Source: Oscillospiraceae bacterium (GTDB lineage: Bacteria > Bacillota > Clostridia > Oscillospirales > Oscillospiraceae). From it: a stretch of DNA of 52,493 bases. The DNA is taken from the NCBI GenBank assembly GCA_009781855.1, contig WQUY01000010.1:1-52493 (forward strand), read 5' to 3'. A model generated the notes under the pieces. The model was not told the DNA's origin, searched no databases, and saw nothing but the letters and a program-made list of their open reading frames with translations. A program made the translations under genes and the position numbers. Of the stretch, positions 33,173 through 41,510 are shown one piece after another. Within the stretch, counting starts at the first letter, position 1. Each line of letters begins with the position of its first letter.

Positions 33173-34177
33173 ATGAAAAAGCGCAACCGAGTGATTTTCT
33201 TGATGCTCACAGTCATGATGACATTGAGTATTTTTGCCTGTAGCAACCCCGACATCATCACAATAGCAATGCCCGAAGACAATTTATCTGTTGAAGAATT
33301 TGTATACATGGATTTGGCCGCTGAACTCATTCCGCTCACTGCCTCTCCGAGCGTTTTTACTATTCCGGTACCAACCGCTTCCGGCTCACAGGTCAGTACC
33401 AACGCAAGGGCTTCAATAGATTTTTCAAATGCCCGCGATGGGTATGTCATGATCAGATTTCTTATTCGCACTTCAATGCAACTGAGGGTTCGCATAACCG
33501 GCCCAAGCGGCGTGATATACCAATACAGACTTAATCCTGATGGCCGCTGGGAAGTCTTTCCACTTTCAGATGGCAATGGGCGCTATACCGTTGCTGTGTT
33601 TGAGCAAGTACAGGGCACCAGTTTTGCAACGGTCAACACAACCAGCTTCTCGGTTACACTCAGGGATGAGTTTGCACCTTTTTTGCGTCCCAATCAATTT
33701 GTCAACTTTAGCAAAGACAGCAATGTGACATCAAAGGCTGCTGAACTGACCCGTGGCATCAGCGGTGTTTATCCCAGAGTAGAGGCCATATATAACTTCG
33801 TCATAGGCAATATCTCTTATGATAGGGTCTTTGCTCGTGAAGTTCAACAAGGCCAGCACTCCGGATACGTGCCTGATGTTGATGCGGTATTGGCTCGTGG
33901 AAAAGGCATCTGTTTTGACTATGCGGCACTCATGACTGCAATGCTCCGAAGCCTTGGTATACCAACCCGATTGGTCGTCGGATATGCCGGCGATCAGTAT
34001 CATGCTTGGATAGACGTATTTTCTGAGGCAGATGGTTGGATAAACAACATCATTCACTTTAACGGCAAAGAGTGGAATTTGATGGATCCGACTTTTGCCG
34101 CGACAGGAAATCAAAATGCAGAAGTGATGAGGTTCATAGGAGACGGGAAGAATTATTCTCCCAGATTCCTTTATTAA
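33173..34177 (+). CDS. Transglutaminase-like lipoprotein
   Basis: This 334-residue protein starts at ATG 33173 with AGGAGG upstream. The signal peptide ends in a lipobox SIFAC with Cys23. Residues about 70-170 look like a beta-sandwich domain. The transglutaminase/protease-like domain covers about 185-310 with the triad Cys247 (KGICFDYA), His277 (YHAWIDV) and Asp305 (WNLMDPTF). Such secreted proteins in clostridia are usually peptidases or of unknown substrate. It is anchored outside the membrane. The gap of 201 bases from mnmA suggests a separate transcript. Confidence 0.88.
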   Translation: MKKRNRVIFLMLTVMMTLSIFACSNPDIITIAMPEDNLSVEEFVYMDLAAELIPLTASPSVFTIPVPTASGSQVSTNARASIDFSNARDGYVMIRFLIRTSMQLRVRITGPSGVIYQYRLNPDGRWEVFPLSDGNGRYTVAVFEQVQGTSFATVNTTSFSVTLRDEFAPFLRPNQFVNFSKDSNVTSKAAELTRGISGVYPRVEAIYNFVIGNISYDRVFAREVQQGQHSGYVPDVDAVLARGKGICFDYAALMTAMLRSLGIPTRLVVGYAGDQYHAWIDVFSEADGWINNIIHFNGKEWNLMDPTFAATGNQNAEVMRFIGDGKNYSPRFLY

Positions 34178-34229
34178 ATTGCACAACAAAAATAACCCCA
34201 AATTAGCAGCCTTTTAAACCACAAATAAC

Positions 34230-34258
34230 TTGCCAAATCGGGTTTTAATGGCTATAAT
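34230..34258 (+). promoter_or_regulatory. Promoter of the pilus-like operon
   Basis: TTGCCA (34230-34235), a 17-base spacer and a perfect TATAAT (34253-34258). The start near 34265 gives a 59-base AT-rich leader before the GTG at 34324. Confidence 0.8.
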
Positions 34259-34323
34259 TAAATTGTTAAATAATTATTTACATTTTCGGTTTTTCATTTT
34301 CAATTTAGAAATGAGGTCGTACC

Positions 34324-35370
34324 GTGGGAAAAAGATTATTAACCAACACCTACCTGTCCATGCTTTGCGCCGAGCTTGCAATGCTTCTGGACGCCGGGCT
34401 CACAGTCAGCGATAGTGTCCATGTGTTATTGGACGACGAGCCTGGAAAAGATGGAAAAGAACTCCTTCAAGCCCTAATCAACCAGCTTGAATTGGGCGAG
34501 CAGTTTTCGACTTCTTTGAAGAAATCAGAAGTATTTCCAAAGTATATGGTTCATATGGTGGAAATCGGCGAAAGAACCGGTCGGCTTGTCGAGACGCTCA
34601 AAGCACTGTCCGAATACTACGAAAGGCAGATTCGGCTGTCTGTTACCATAAAAAACTCGATTCTCTACCCTGCCATATTGCTTGTGCTTATGATTGTAGT
34701 GGTTCTTATCCTAATTGTTCAAGTGCTGCCTATATTTAATGATGTGTTTGCCCGACTGGGTACGCAAATGTCACCGCTGGCATCTGCCCTTATGGATTTT
34801 GGTCAGTGGTTGGGCGGCGCTGCTGTCGTAATTGCTGCTATAATCGCTTTGGTATTTATCTTTATCATCTTGGTTGCCGCTGTGCCCTCTCTTCGCACAG
34901 GGTTATTTCGGTCGTTTTCCAATAAATGGGGCAGCCGTGGTGTTTTCGGAAAAATCGCTTCGTCTCGCTTCATTTATGCCATGAGGCTTTCTATGGCAAG
35001 TGGTCTGGACACAGCCGATTCAATTGATTTGGCTGCATCAGTCAGCGGAGGGTCAAGGGCGGTTGATGAAAAACATAGGCGCTGTATCAAACTTATATCC
35101 GAAGGCAAACCGCTTCATGAGGCGCTTTTCGGTGCTGGAATTCTTTCCGGGCAAGATAGCAAAATGCTTTCGATAGGAAGCCGTAGCGGAAAGGCCGATC
35201 AGGCAATGGCTGAAATTGCCAGAAGAAACGATTTGGATGTTCAGGATCATATCGATCGGTTGGTAGGGCGAATTGAGCCTGCGTTAGTAATCATTTCCTC
35301 GGTTATTGTCGGTGTCATATTGCTTTCTGTTATGCTTCCGCTTATGGGCATAATGACCGCAATAGGTTAA
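34324..35370 (+). CDS. Type II secretion/type IV pilus inner-membrane platform protein (GspF/PilC family)
   Basis: This 348-residue protein starts at GTG with GAGGT upstream. Two T2SSF domains are recognisable: the first at about 8-125 (LCAELAMLLDAGLTVSDSV and VEIGERTGRL) and the second at about 210-330 (FIYAMRLSMASGLDTADSI and LSIGSRSGKAD). Three hydrophobic helices lie near 107-133, 155-183 and 315-345. It would anchor the assembly ATPase and gather pilin subunits. It heads an operon of small one-helix proteins ending in pilT. Confidence 0.9.
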   Translation: MGKRLLTNTYLSMLCAELAMLLDAGLTVSDSVHVLLDDEPGKDGKELLQALINQLELGEQFSTSLKKSEVFPKYMVHMVEIGERTGRLVETLKALSEYYERQIRLSVTIKNSILYPAILLVLMIVVVLILIVQVLPIFNDVFARLGTQMSPLASALMDFGQWLGGAAVVIAAIIALVFIFIILVAAVPSLRTGLFRSFSNKWGSRGVFGKIASSRFIYAMRLSMASGLDTADSIDLAASVSGGSRAVDEKHRRCIKLISEGKPLHEALFGAGILSGQDSKMLSIGSRSGKADQAMAEIARRNDLDVQDHIDRLVGRIEPALVIISSVIVGVILLSVMLPLMGIMTAIG

Positions 35371-35428
35371 TCACTGCCGGGATGCACTCTGTACATTGTA
35401 TTTAGAATGCTAAGGAATGGTCATTAAT

Positions 35429-35755
35429 ATGAAAAAAAGCATTTACAAAAAAAGCGGTTGGGATGTTTTGCGCAGTGCGGTTTTGCCACTGCTTTTTACG
35501 GTCGCGGTAATGCTGGTGATTGTCTATGGGCTGCATCAAACCGAGCAGTCCGGCAGAGCAGAGGCAAAAAGAGTTCTGGAGGATAGCATCCGCCGTGCTG
35601 TAGTTACGGCTTATGCAATTGAAGGCCGATACCCGGAAAGCATAGCATATATAGAAGAGCACTTTGAAATCCATATCGACTGGTCAAGATTTATAGTGCA
35701 CTATCATATTTTTGCTTCAAATGTTTTCCCCGATATAGCGGTGATTGAATTATGA
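35429..35755 (+). CDS. Small bitopic protein of the pilus-like operon
   Basis: This 108-residue protein has a basic N-terminus, one membrane helix at about 12-37 and a soluble part ending ESIAYIEEHFEIHIDWSRFI-VHYHIFASNVFPDIAVIEL. I believe the YIEE...ASN-PDI pattern recurs in proteins of this operon type in other clostridia, but no function is known to me. I prefer ATG 35429, 12 bases after AAGGA, over an ATG only one base after it. The gene overlaps the next by four bases. Confidence 0.7.
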   Translation: MKKSIYKKSGWDVLRSAVLPLLFTVAVMLVIVYGLHQTEQSGRAEAKRVLEDSIRRAVVTAYAIEGRYPESIAYIEEHFEIHIDWSRFIVHYHIFASNVFPDIAVIEL

Positions 35756-36267
35756 AAATACGACATGGAAGGCAGAGAATAGACACCGTTTTTGTATTGA
35801 TTATTTTCTGTATTTTTGCGGTTTCTGTGCTCATCGTCCTTATGCTTGGCGCAACCATTTATCAGAATATGACCGAAATCTCTCGGGAGGAGCAAGAGGA
35901 GCGCACCGCCCTTTCCTACATTCGAACAAAAATCAGAAATAATGATGAGTCCGGGCGCATTTCCGTTGGAGAATTTGACGGTTTGCCAGCGCTTTTCTAT
36001 GATGAATTATTTTTTGGTACGCAGTTTCGTACGGTTATTTACCATAATGACGGCTGGATTTATGAGCTTTTTAGCGATGTTGAGCTTGGGTTGTCGCCTG
36101 AGGATGGTGTTCGGATTCTACCTCTTTCCAGCATTGAGTTTGAAGAGCTGGAAAATGGCTTGATTAGAATTTCATCCGGCACAAAAATCCTGTTGTTGTT
36201 TCCGCGCACCGGCAATCAACATCTGCAGCCAAGCAGCTATCTTTCCGAGGAGGTGACCCTTGGATGA
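35752..36267 (+). CDS. DUF4860-like protein of the pilus-like operon
   Basis: This 171-residue protein has one N-terminal membrane helix at about 12-36 (TVFVLIIFCIFAVSVLIVLML). It is followed by a soluble domain with RTALSYIRTKIRNND and YHNDGWIYELF, the pattern I associate with DUF4860. Such proteins accompany GspF and PilT genes in clostridia and probably act as pseudopilin-like or assembly components. The start overlaps the preceding stop by four bases (ATGA), and the same holds at the next junction, so translation is coupled. Confidence 0.7.
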   Translation: MKIRHGRQRIDTVFVLIIFCIFAVSVLIVLMLGATIYQNMTEISREEQEERTALSYIRTKIRNNDESGRISVGEFDGLPALFYDELFFGTQFRTVIYHNDGWIYELFSDVELGLSPEDGVRILPLSSIEFEELENGLIRISSGTKILLLFPRTGNQHLQPSSYLSEEVTLG

Positions 36268-36701
36268 GAACACGATCTAAGTCAACACTATTTTTAATTG
36301 AGCAACTGATTGTGATTGCAGTTTTTGCCATCTGTGCTGCTGCTTGTATCAGCATCCTTGCTAATGCTTTTTTCCTCGCAAGAGATTCACGAGATGTTAG
36401 CAACGCTTTGCTTGTTGCAGAGCGTGTAGCCGAGAGTTTCAAGGCTTTTGCTGGCGATTTTGAAAAAACCGCAGAAATGTCCGGCGGTACTAGGGCTGTC
36501 TTGGAGGATGGCTCTGAGGTTGTGCTTGTATTTATAAACGAGCAATGGCAGGTGTCTGATGAGGCCGACGCGCATTTCTTTCTTAAATTATCCGGTGACT
36601 ATGATTTTGCGCTGTCGAATCTCCTGAGCAGTGAGCTGTCGGTAGTTCGAATGGCTACGGGAGAAAGCTTGGTGGCCTTCCCTGTCGCTGTCAGGAGGTA
36701 G
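36264..36701 (+). CDS. Pseudopilin-like protein
   Basis: This 145-residue protein has a type IV pilin-like N-terminus. A short basic leader is followed by STLFLIEQLIVIAVFAICAA, which resembles the F-T-L-I-E-L-L-V-V-I-A segment with Glu at the position used for subunit docking. The Gly normally preceding the cleaved Phe is replaced by Leu, so processing by a prepilin peptidase is uncertain. The rest is a small soluble domain. The ribosome binding site GAGGAGG lies inside the upstream gene. Confidence 0.7.
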   Translation: MRTRSKSTLFLIEQLIVIAVFAICAAACISILANAFFLARDSRDVSNALLVAERVAESFKAFAGDFEKTAEMSGGTRAVLEDGSEVVLVFINEQWQVSDEADAHFFLKLSGDYDFALSNLLSSELSVVRMATGESLVAFPVAVRR

Positions 36702-36705
36702 CAGG

Positions 36706-37191
36706 ATGAATAAGGGTGGAATTGGCGTTGGAAGCGCCTCAATAGTGCTGGTATTTGCCGTGCTTTGCCTGACTGTGTTTTCCCTAATTACCTTTGTTGT
36801 CGCCTCGAATGATAAAACCCTAGTGGAAAGAGAAGCCGCGCTTGTCTCTGGATTCTTTGAGGCTGATGCACTTGCAGAGGGCATTGTCGCCGAAATGCTC
36901 ATCAGCGACACCATACCAACGATTGTCCAGGGTATCGATATTCATACTGAATTAGATTTTTATACTGATGCTCAAATCGTTGCATTTTCAGTACCGGTAA
37001 TTGATGAGTTAGCGATTTTTGTCCGTTTGATGATTTACTTTGACACTTACGAAATTCTCAACTGGCACATGTATAACTTGGCCGACTGGACGTATGATGG
37101 TGGGCTCAATGTCTGGGCAGGGCCTCCCGGAATTGATTTGGGTGATGATGGTTTTGGGTTTGGATCCGGAAACCCGTGGGAGGCCAGATAA
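36706..37191 (+). CDS. Small bitopic protein of the pilus-like operon
   Basis: This 161-residue protein starts with GGAGG upstream. One membrane helix lies at about 11-33 (SASIVLVFAVLCLTVFSLIT). The soluble region is acidic and ends in a Gly/Asp/Trp-rich tail (GIDLGDDGFGFGSGNPWEAR). Placement and topology suggest a minor pseudopilin of the PilX type, but sequence motifs do not prove it. Confidence 0.65.
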   Translation: MNKGGIGVGSASIVLVFAVLCLTVFSLITFVVASNDKTLVEREAALVSGFFEADALAEGIVAEMLISDTIPTIVQGIDIHTELDFYTDAQIVAFSVPVIDELAIFVRLMIYFDTYEILNWHMYNLADWTYDGGLNVWAGPPGIDLGDDGFGFGSGNPWEAR

Positions 37192-37215
37192 GCGCTGATT
37201 ATATCCACCCTGTAA

Positions 37216-37260
37216 AGCTGGCGGTAAAACCGCTGGGCGTTCGACTCCCGTCGGCTAACG
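37216..37260 (+). repeat. T-arm-like dispersed repeat, copy B
   Basis: The outer stem AGCTGGCGG pairs with CCGTCGGCT using two G-U pairs. An inner GCGG-taaaa-CCGC hairpin overlaps it. The core GGGCGTTCGACTCCC is shared with copies C and D, and the end CTAACG with copy A. It lies in the 109-base gap before pilT. Confidence 0.75.
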
Positions 37261-37300
37261 TGTGAGGTATCAGTGTTTGTATCTTGAAGGAGGGATTAAA

Positions 37301-38359
37301 TTGGTAATTGACTGGTTAAGACGCGCTGTGGAAGATGGCGCTTCCGATATATTTATCGGAGCCGGCCGCGGAATCTCTATTAAGAAAAACGGGCGTATCG
37401 TCGCTGAAGAGGATAGTATCATACAGCCATCTGAAGCCGAAGTCCTCATAACCGGTCTATATGAGCTGGGCAATCGCTCAATGAAAAAATACCTTGAAAC
37501 CGGCGACGATGATTTCCCAATAACTGTGCCCGGACTTGCCAGATTCAGGGTCAACACATATAGGCAGCGCAGCACATTCGCTGCGATTATTCGTATTGTT
37601 TTGTTCAACATTCCGGACTATAAAGACCTACTCATACCGGAAGGCGTTATGAGAATTGCATCTGAGAGTCATGGGCTTGTGCTGGTAACCGGCCCTGCCG
37701 GAGGTGGCAAATCTACTACTCTGGCCTGTATCATCGACGCTATAAACAAATCTAGAAACTGCCACATCATCACCTTGGAAGATCCCATTGAGTTTTTGCA
37801 TAGGGATAACATGAGCCTGGTCAGTCAACGCGAGATTTCGACCGACACCGAATCGTATTCTATTGCTTTGCGGGCATGTATGCGCCAGGTGCCGGATATC
37901 ATTTTACTGGGCGAAATGCGTGATTATGAAACCATAAGAACTGCGATTACCGCAGCAGAGACAGGACATCTTGTCATATCAACTTTGCACACTGTGGGCG
38001 CTGCAAACACAATAGACAGGATGATTGATATCTTCCCGCCTGAGCAGCAGCAGCAAATCAGGGTGCAGTTGTCTATGGTGCTTCGCATGGTTGTTTCTCA
38101 AAGATTAATGCCCAATTTAAATGGTGAGTCAGTTCCTGCATTTGAAATCATGCGTGTCAATAATGCCATAAGTAATATTATCCGAGAGGCCAAAACACAT
38201 CAAATTGATAGTGTTATTCAAACTTCGTCTCACGATGGTATGGTGTCTATGGATGCATATATCCTGAAGTTGTTCAAAAATGGGGAAATCACCAAAGAAA
38301 CCGCACTCAAAAATGCTTCGAACTATGAGCAGCTCAGCAGACACTTGGGGAATCTGTAA
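37301..38359 (+). CDS. pilT: PilT-like twitching ATPase
   Basis: This 352-residue hexameric secretion ATPase starts at TTG 37301 with AAGGAGG seven bases upstream, a better start than an in-frame ATG 39 bases earlier without a site. Walker A GPAGGGKST spans 131-139, the Asp box EDPIEF 160-165, Walker B ILLGEMRD follows, then the His box TGHLVISTLHT. PilT normally powers pilus retraction. Here it is the only ATPase in the operon, with no PilB, so it may drive assembly, or an unlinked PilB exists. It closes the operon started by the GspF-like gene. Confidence 0.92.
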   Translation: MVIDWLRRAVEDGASDIFIGAGRGISIKKNGRIVAEEDSIIQPSEAEVLITGLYELGNRSMKKYLETGDDDFPITVPGLARFRVNTYRQRSTFAAIIRIVLFNIPDYKDLLIPEGVMRIASESHGLVLVTGPAGGGKSTTLACIIDAINKSRNCHIITLEDPIEFLHRDNMSLVSQREISTDTESYSIALRACMRQVPDIILLGEMRDYETIRTAITAAETGHLVISTLHTVGAANTIDRMIDIFPPEQQQQIRVQLSMVLRMVVSQRLMPNLNGESVPAFEIMRVNNAISNIIREAKTHQIDSVIQTSSHDGMVSMDAYILKLFKNGEITKETALKNASNYEQLSRHLGNL

Positions 38360-38405
38360 TTTACCTTTTACTTGCTCTTAAAAACTCACGTTCTGGAGTG
38401 CGGGA

Positions 38406-38486
38406 GGCTGACTAATGATTTTGTTGTTTTGCTCGGAACGGGTCTCGTCGCCCTACACTTCGCAAAACAGAAAACCATCAGCCAGC
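38406..38486 (+). repeat. Hairpin repeat with conserved 29-base loop, copy 2
   Basis: The left arm 38406-38432 (GGCTGACTAATG... to GTTTTGC) pairs imperfectly but along its whole length with the right arm 38462-38486 (GCAAAAC... to CAGCC). The loop 38433-38461 matches copies at 5562 and 46006. Similarity to copy 1 continues to GCTCTGGG at about 38509. It fills the gap between the convergent pilT and rhodanese-TtcA genes. Confidence 0.8.
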
Positions 38487-38528
38487 CCCTTGACGGTCTG
38501 CGCTCTGGGATGCGTGGGGTTTTCAGCC

Positions 38529-39638
38529 CTAATACTCATCAAGAAAGTGTATTTTTTTCCCATCCTTTTTATAAGCAATAACAGCCCCCAGATGCACATT
38601 TTCCACACTGCTGAAAATATGGCTCTCCACACCGGGATTTGTCTTTTTTAACTCAGCAATAAGCTGCTTTATCTCAGTCCTCTTTGACGCCATGCTGCCA
38701 TCCACACTGCACGCATCAGTAAAGCGACAGGCACATTGCAAAAAGTGCAAATCATGATAGTCCCTAAAACGCTTAATATCCGCCTCACGTACAAAATACA
38801 TGGGGCGGATTAGTTCCATGCCCTCAAAATTATCACTTTTGAGCTTAGGCATCATCGTCTGTATCTGCGCACCCCAAAGCATACCCATTAAAATTGTCTC
38901 AATCACATCATCATAATGATGCCCCAAGGCTATTTTGTTGCATCCCAGAGCCTTTGCCTGACTATATAAATGCCCTCGTCTCATCCTTGCACACAGATAA
39001 CAGGCCGACTTGGGAATATTTACCACGCTTTCAAAAATATCTGTCTCAAAAACAGTGATTGGAACACCCATAATACGTGCATTGCGCTCAATCAAAGCGC
39101 GATTTTCCGGCGCATATCCTGGATCCATAACTAAAAAGACAAGCTCAAAAGGCGCTTGTCTATGTTTCTTCAGCTCCTGAAATAACTTTGCCATAAGCAT
39201 GGAGTCTTTGCCACCGGATATACACACAGCAATCCTATCCCCTGCTTGCACAAGATCATATGTGCGAATGCTTTTGGTAAATCTGCTGAATATTGATTTT
39301 CGAAACTTCTTAGAAATACTGTTTTCAATATCCTGAGCTTTTTCCTCTTCCCGGACACGCTCTAAAAGCCACGCGACATACCCGCCGCCTAGGTGGCGGG
39401 CATCAAAACCTAACGCACCTAACTCCAATGCAACATCTGCACTGATAAGCCCTTTCCTACAATAGATGACGATTAGCTTTTCACGAGGCAATTCGTGCTC
39501 TAAATCTTCACGTAGCTTAAACAGCGCACCTGGAAGCGCCCCATTTTGATGCTCCCATTCGCTTCGTATATCAATCAGAACATAGTCGTCCGGATTCATT
39601 TGCTCCAGCTCGCGTACTGTAATCTCCATATTAAGCAT
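38529..39638 (-). CDS. Rhodanese domain fused to TtcA-like PP-loop enzyme
   Basis: This 369-residue protein combines two sulfur-transfer modules. Residues about 3-98 form a rhodanese domain with active Cys60 in YCRKG. Residues about 125-360 form a PP-loop ATPase of the TtcA/TilS group with SGGKDS at 141-146, GHHYDDVIETIL at 240-251 and conserved cysteines Cys213-x2-Cys216, Cys302, Cys304 and Cys310. TtcA makes 2-thiocytidine at tRNA position 32 using a [4Fe-4S] cluster. The fused rhodanese suggests persulfide delivery within one chain. It shares a 1-base TAATG overlap with the MFS gene, so the two are coupled. The exact tRNA target is uncertain. Confidence 0.85.
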   Translation of the reverse strand: MLNMEITVRELEQMNPDDYVLIDIRSEWEHQNGALPGALFKLREDLEHELPREKLIVIYCRKGLISADVALELGALGFDARHLGGGYVAWLLERVREEEKAQDIENSISKKFRKSIFSRFTKSIRTYDLVQAGDRIAVCISGGKDSMLMAKLFQELKKHRQAPFELVFLVMDPGYAPENRALIERNARIMGVPITVFETDIFESVVNIPKSACYLCARMRRGHLYSQAKALGCNKIALGHHYDDVIETILMGMLWGAQIQTMMPKLKSDNFEGMELIRPMYFVREADIKRFRDYHDLHFLQCACRFTDACSVDGSMASKRTEIKQLIAELKKTNPGVESHIFSSVENVHLGAVIAYKKDGKKIHFLDEY

Positions 39639-40852
39639 TACCCGCTGACACTATGTTCCGAACGTTCTGGGATGCGTATGGCGTTTGCAAGAAGCATACA
39701 GACTATTGAAATGACCGCACCCACCAAAAACACATAGATGTACCCTGTTTCAGCGTTCCACTCCCAGAGCATCCCTACAAAAAACGGCAAGGACATGGTC
39801 AGCACATGGTCAAGCGAAATGCTAAACGACAGTGTGCCGGACACCTCATTTTGATTGTCTGCAAGCTTTCTCACATAGGTTGTCCGAGCCATCTGTGCGC
39901 CCACAGAAAAAAGATTGTCTATCACAAAGCAGATGCCTACTACGACTAAGGCAACTGAAGGTGAAAACAGGACTTTTGCAAATGCAAATCCAAAGCATGA
40001 CAGAAGTAAAAGTCCGCCTTCAAAAACCAACACAAACCGCTCTCCCAATTTGTCAATAAAAATCCCCAGTATTGGGCGAAAGAATATGCTGATAACATTG
40101 GTTATAAAAAAGAGTATGACAAAGGTCTGGACAGGTTGGTTGTAGATTGTGGCGATCAACCATGTTACAAATGTAAAAGTGATTTGCCTGCGTGCACCAA
40201 AAAACAATGCCAGAACATAAAAAAGCGAATATTTCTTTTTTACTACGAAGCGTTCTTTTTTTGGCTTTTTCTCCCCGGGGCTCATAAACAAAAGTACCAC
40301 TCCGGCGAGTACCATGGCGACTGCGCCAAAGGAAAAGGCCACACTGAACGACATATCCAAAAAGTGGTAGAGCAGATATAACACCGCCGCCGTCACAATG
40401 AGCATTGCCGTGTTGACGGCCTGTATCTCTCCTAGTCTGCGACCAAGGTTATCTTTTTTCGCAAAGGTCATACTTATCGCTCCGGAAAGAGGCAAGTAAA
40501 TATGCTGACCCATGCTAAATATCATCATTGTGACAACAACCGGCCAAAATCCATACGGAACCAGGCCAAAAGCAAAAAGCCCAATTCCTCCGACTATATT
40601 ACCAACCGCCGCTGTCCGGATATCGCCCAAAAAACCAAGTGCGCCTATAATAAATACGACCAAAAGCCCCGGCAACTCCCGAGGAAATTCAAGAAATGCC
40701 CTCATTTGCATATCAAAATTAAGATCCTCGATTAGCCTGTTTGCAAAAGAGGTGCTTTCCACTGCCACAGCGATGCCTAAAAGGGCATTTGCAATCAAAA
40801 ATAATAAAAAGTCCCGGGAAATGACTTTCGAGCCAATCCGGATTTCGTTCAT
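39638..40852 (-). CDS. Major facilitator superfamily transporter
   Basis: This 404-residue protein has about twelve membrane helices in two halves with a basic central loop (SPGEKKPKKERFVVKKKYS). Loop residues between helices 2 and 3 (GFLGDIRTAAVG) and the mirrored FRPILGIFIDKLGERFV in the second half fit the MFS fold. I chose ATG 40852 with GGAGA upstream. The substrate is not deducible. Coupling with the rhodanese-TtcA gene may be accidental or hint at a sulfur or thiol-linked substrate. Confidence 0.85.
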   Translation of the reverse strand: MNEIRIGSKVISRDFLLFLIANALLGIAVAVESTSFANRLIEDLNFDMQMRAFLEFPRELPGLLVVFIIGALGFLGDIRTAAVGNIVGGIGLFAFGLVPYGFWPVVVTMMIFSMGQHIYLPLSGAISMTFAKKDNLGRRLGEIQAVNTAMLIVTAAVLYLLYHFLDMSFSVAFSFGAVAMVLAGVVLLFMSPGEKKPKKERFVVKKKYSLFYVLALFFGARRQITFTFVTWLIATIYNQPVQTFVILFFITNVISIFFRPILGIFIDKLGERFVLVFEGGLLLLSCFGFAFAKVLFSPSVALVVVGICFVIDNLFSVGAQMARTTYVRKLADNQNEVSGTLSFSISLDHVLTMSLPFFVGMLWEWNAETGYIYVFLVGAVISIVCMLLANAIRIPERSEHSVSG

Positions 40853-40890
40853 GTGTCTCCAACCTCTCTGTTGTCTGCTCATCATTTTTC

Positions 40891-40922
40891 GGGCTGCGAC
40901 ACTTTCGTCAGTGCCGCAGCCC
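40891..40922. terminator. Strong intergenic hairpin between coiled-coil and MFS genes
   Basis: GGGCTGCGACACT pairs with AGTGCCGCAGCCC (one mismatch) around a 6-base loop. Read on the minus strand no T run follows, so it may be a partial terminator or RNA-processing stem; on the plus strand TTTCTG follows. Confidence 0.45.
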
Positions 40923-40990
40923 TTTCTGTGTTTGCTCGGCTGGTGTAGCGTTTACTGAACTGGGTTCATTTGCTGCACTATCGCCGGAGA

Positions 40991-41506
40991 TTATTCTTCA
41001 ATATCCAGCTCCGGAGGTAAAGACGATGGAACCGGTGCTTGATCTGCATTCCGTGCCGCCTGTCTGAACTTCACTCTCGATTGCTTGATTTCTTCCAGTG
41101 CAGATGTCAGCGCTTCCTCAGTACGTTTCATCGCATCGTCAACATACTCGTTGGCTACCCTGCGCAGTTCTGTTGTCGTTGATTCGGCATAAGAGAGCAT
41201 TTCATTGCTCTTTGTCTTTGAAACCTTTATGATTTCCTGTTCATCGATCATTTGTCTTGCGCGTTCTTCAGCTGTCTTGCGCACTGCTTCAGCTTCTCTT
41301 TTTGCATTAGCAATGAAATCAGCCCTGGCATCGAGCAATCTTTTTGCTTCCGCTATTTCGGTCGGAAACTGTGCCCTGATTTCGTCAAGCAGGTCGAGCG
41401 CTTTGTCCCGCTCAATAATGCATTTCTCTGCACCCAGCGGCAACGCCCACGCCTCAGTTATCATTGCATGTAGCATTTCCAATAATTCCGGAATTCTGCT
41501 GCTCAT
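40991..41506 (-). CDS. Coiled-coil protein of unknown function
   Basis: This 171-residue protein starts at ATG 41506, with GGTGGAGA overlapping the coaD stop region. It is mostly a long charged coiled coil, about 60-150 (AKREAEAVRKTAEERARQMI and similar heptads). The N-terminal block is conserved-looking (AWALPLGAEKCIIERDKALD-LLDEIRAQFPTEIAEAK), and the C-terminus is Pro-rich and acidic. I associate this gene with the position after coaD in many clostridia. It is sometimes labelled DivIVA-like or ATP synthase b-like, but I see no DivIVA membrane-binding motif and no transmembrane helix. Confidence 0.75.
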   Translation of the reverse strand: MSSRIPELLEMLHAMITEAWALPLGAEKCIIERDKALDLLDEIRAQFPTEIAEAKRLLDARADFIANAKREAEAVRKTAEERARQMIDEQEIIKVSKTKSNEMLSYAESTTTELRRVANEYVDDAMKRTEEALTSALEEIKQSRVKFRQAARNADQAPVPSSLPPELDIEE

Positions 41507-41510
41507 ATGA

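Noticed and set aside
37216-37260. True tRNA gene or tRNA pseudogene
   Set aside because: Only a T-arm-like core can be matched; no D-arm, anticodon arm or 7-base acceptor stem with CCA forms, so it is listed as a repeat.
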